DNA of 9,134 nucleotides from an uncultured Opitutia bacterium (GTDB lineage: Bacteria; Verrucomicrobiota; Verrucomicrobiia; Opitutales; UBA953), in contig CAIYUD010000014.1 in the NCBI GenBank assembly GCA_903929325.1, positions 1-9,134 on the forward strand, written 5' to 3'. Every line of letters begins with the position of its first letter. Within the stretch, counting starts at the first letter, position 1. This document shows, piece after piece, positions 7,636 through 9,134 of this stretch. The position numbers and the translations under genes were made by a program. Under the pieces are notes generated by a model. It was not told the origin of the DNA, did not search any database, and worked only from the letters and a program-made list of their open reading frames with translations.

Positions 7636-8382
7636 TTAGCGGACAGGGAATGCGAACGAGTCCTGGTTGATCTCGCCGTTGATGATCACTTTGTCGAAGA
7701 CAAACGTGCCAGCTACTTTGCCGTCTTGGCGGATGCTTACTTTCTTAGATACACGCACGCCATCGACTAACATGGTTTCTTCTTCAACTTGACGCTGGAA
7801 GGTTGTATCCGACTGCGGGATGTCTGTGGCAACGAGTGCAAAGGTTTCTGCGTCGAAGTGACGAATGGATTTGTAGCCGCTCTTGTAAGTGTACTCGAGC
7901 GAGTAGACTTTATGTCCCTCGACGGTCGAGGAATCCTTGAGGGTTACTTTACCGACGTCTGGTCCTTTAAAGAAAGCTAAGTCGCTGCGCGCCATGTCGC
8001 TGAGTCGCTCAGCGATTTCGTGTGGGAGTGGTTTAGCGCTGTCGGATTGACCGGTGGTTAATTCAGCACGACGGCTCCAGGCTTCGAGCCCGTTGCTCAC
8101 GACGGAAATTTCGACCGTAAATTCTTTATCATAGCGGAGCTCGCGACGTTTTCCGCCTGCAGCGACTTCAATGATAAAGCTTTGTCCGGCCTTGCCATCT
8201 GCATCGATGACTTTGCCCTCATAATGGATAGAGGTAACTCGGTCCAAGAATCCCGTGTCTTTCGCAATGGCCCCGCGGGCTTTCTTAATGACGTCGTCGG
8301 CATCAAGTGCGGCAAACGCTTGTGCAGTGAATGCCACGAGGGATACCGCAGTTAGGGCGAGCAGTCGGACAGGGGAGGCCAT
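7636..8382 (-). CDS. Exported LolA-like (outer-membrane lipoprotein-sorting-like) protein
   Basis: A 248-residue protein with a clear Sec signal peptide (hydrophobic residues 6-20, likely cut after QAFA at 24), so it is probably periplasmic. The mature part is rich in beta-strand-like stretches: SIHYEGKV, SFIIEVAAGGKRRELRY, VEGHKVYSLEYTYKSGYKSIRHFD, and a final DGKVAGTFVFDKVIINGEI followed by QDSFAFPVR. A half-barrel of beta strands with a late strand plus a 'xxFxFP' ending is the style of LolA/LolB-like proteins and COG2834 relatives that carry lipids or lipoproteins. It has no cysteine, hence no lipoprotein anchor and no disulfide. The fold assignment is by pattern and its cargo is unknown. 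It may instead be a conserved exported protein of unknown function. It sits between hisA and hisD, 3 bp before hisD, which suggests co-transcription but no clear role in histidine synthesis. The leader has only an AAGAG-like Shine-Dalgarno match. Confidence 0.75.
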   Translation of the reverse strand: MASPVRLLALTAVSLVAFTAQAFAALDADDVIKKARGAIAKDTGFLDRVTSIHYEGKVIDADGKAGQSFIIEVAAGGKRRELRYDKEFTVEISVVSNGLEAWSRRAELTTGQSDSAKPLPHEIAERLSDMARSDLAFFKGPDVGKVTLKDSSTVEGHKVYSLEYTYKSGYKSIRHFDAETFALVATDIPQSDTTFQRQVEEETMLVDGVRVSKKVSIRQDGKVAGTFVFDKVIINGEINQDSFAFPVR

Positions 8383-8432
8383 AAGGCATCCACTCTTAGG
8401 ATTGTGCCCTTCAGACGCAAGCCTCGGAGCGT

Positions 8433-9134
8433 TTAGCCCCCTTGCTGGGCTGCTAAAATAAGGTCTGAAGTCTCAGCTTTTCCCTCATAAAGCGCCTTGC
8501 CGACGATGCTGCCGATTAGGTTGGGGCACTCGCGTGCGAGTTGAGCTAGGCGGACGATATCCTCTCGCCCAGAAACGCCACCTGAAGCAATGACGTCGGC
8601 ACTGCACGCTTTCAGCATTTCGCGAAGCGAACCCCAATTCGGCCCCTTGAGCATGCCGTCTGTGGCGATGTCCGTAAAAATGACAGTACTCACGCCGAGA
8701 TCTGCCGCTGTCTGGGCGAGATCAATGGCGCGAAGCGCGGTAACGTCTTTCCAGCCCTTCACCGCAACTAAGCCATCCTTCGCATCAATGCCTAACGCAA
8801 GTCGTGGGCCATGCGCTTGTGCGATCTCTTTCAGAAAAGACGGATCGGATGCGGCCCGCGTTCCCAAAATAATGCGCGAGGCGCCTGCTGCGAGTGCGGC
8901 TTCAGCAGATGCCCGGTCACGTAGTCCGCCGCCGAATTGGACCTTGGCTCCAAGTGATGCGATGCGTTTTAGAATTTCTAAATTACGTGGGGTGCCTTCA
9001 AATGCGCCGTCGAGATCTACGACATGTATCCATGTAGCGCCTGCTTTGGTAAAGCGTCGCGCAGGCTCCACGGGGTCATCAAAGTAATCCGTTCGGGCAT
9101 CGTCTTTGCCTTGTGAGAGTCGGACGCAGCGACC
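8433..9134 (-). CDS. hisA: ProFAR isomerase (HisA), N-terminally cut by the window edge
   Basis: This (beta/alpha)8-barrel enzyme isomerises ProFAR to PRFAR, the fourth step of histidine synthesis. The frame stays open to the window edge: before the GTG at 9069-9071 it reads GRCVRLSQGKDDARTDYFDD, the classic second-strand region of HisA, so that GTG codes an internal Val and the true start is beyond 9134. About 10 residues, including the first catalytic Asp (IPAIDLRDG motif), are missing; 233 codons plus a TAA stop are present. Visible signatures are WIHVVDLDGA, the first phosphate loop VQFGGGLRD, the second catalytic Asp in LGIDAKDG (near residue 127 after adding the missing residues), FTDIATDGM with the conserved Thr (near 164), and the phosphate loop IASGGVSG. 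KGWKDVTA after the second Asp is usual for HisA rather than TrpF. A LolA-like gene follows 50 bp downstream. Confidence 0.97.
   Translation of the reverse strand, partial: GRCVRLSQGKDDARTDYFDDPVEPARRFTKAGATWIHVVDLDGAFEGTPRNLEILKRIASLGAKVQFGGGLRDRASAEAALAAGASRIILGTRAASDPSFLKEIAQAHGPRLALGIDAKDGLVAVKGWKDVTALRAIDLAQTAADLGVSTVIFTDIATDGMLKGPNWGSLREMLKACSADVIASGGVSGREDIVRLAQLARECPNLIGSIVGKALYEGKAETSDLILAAQQGG

Noticed and set aside
8383..8432. Promoter in the gap between hisA and the LolA-like gene (TTGCGT, 16 bases, TAAGAG)
   Set aside because: Each box matches only about half of the sigma-70 consensus, which is not better than chance.
8435..8451. Stem-loop AGCCC/GGGCT overlapping the hisA stop as a terminator
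   Set aside because: The stem is only 5 bp with a 7-base loop and no following U-run on the minus strand.
9069..9071. GTG as the start codon of hisA
   Set aside because: The frame continues upstream to the window edge with conserved HisA residues (CVRLSQGK), so this codon is an internal valine.
8590..9087. 165-codon plus-strand open frame opposite hisA
   Set aside because: It is antisense to a clearly conserved HisA with all its motifs; the Ser/Ala/Arg-rich translation is typical of a shadow frame in GC-rich coding sequence.
1..9134. CRISPR arrays, tRNA or rRNA genes, insertion sequences or attachment sites
   Set aside because: Nearly all of the window is explained by conserved coding sequence; I saw no periodic repeats, transposase motifs or tRNA-like folds.

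Overview
The window carries six genes or gene parts. Five are on the minus strand and one partial gene at the left edge is on the plus strand. It looks like the chromosome of a free-living Gram-negative bacterium. A protein resembling periplasmic lipoprotein carriers, and exported glycosidases with discoidin-type carbohydrate-binding modules, point towards the Verrucomicrobiota or a related PVC or Bacteroidota-like polysaccharide degrader. This placement is inference from gene content and protein style; no rRNA or tRNA gene or other firm marker is present.

Layout in the direction of minus-strand transcription (right to left): hisA (9134 to 8433, missing about its first 10 codons), a 50-bp gap, an exported LolA-like protein (8382 to 7636), 3 bp, hisD (7632 to 6331), 41 bp, an exported GH35 beta-galactosidase (6289 to 3932), 56 bp, and an exported GH2 LacZ-type beta-galactosidase with a C-terminal discoidin/CBM32-type module (3875 to 165). 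Two bases beyond the lacZ stop lies the stop of a convergent plus-strand gene (1 to 162), the C-terminus of an inositol-monophosphatase-family protein that is probably a HisN-type histidinol-phosphatase.

Functionally, two themes are interleaved. HisA (ProFAR isomerase), HisD (last two oxidation steps) and the probable HisN (histidinol-phosphate dephosphorylation) belong to histidine biosynthesis in the cytoplasm. The GH35 and GH2 enzymes are exported and would remove terminal beta-galactose from glycans outside the cytoplasm. No sugar transporter, sulfatase, regulator or galactose-catabolism gene is visible, so the galactosidase pair looks like a small two-gene cassette inside a histidine neighbourhood. 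Spacing allows one long transcript, but no promoter or intrinsic terminator can be identified with confidence.

The main points for a second look are: the nesting of the galactosidase pair between histidine genes; a discoidin-like module in the GH35 enzyme whose segments are in the opposite order to those in its LacZ neighbour; a short in-frame extension after the GH35 amber stop that ends in an ATGA overlap with the lacZ start, in a gap that also holds a hairpin; the 2-bp convergent junction; and the LolA-like gene 3 bp from hisD. I see no convincing novel defence, mobile or RNA-based system.
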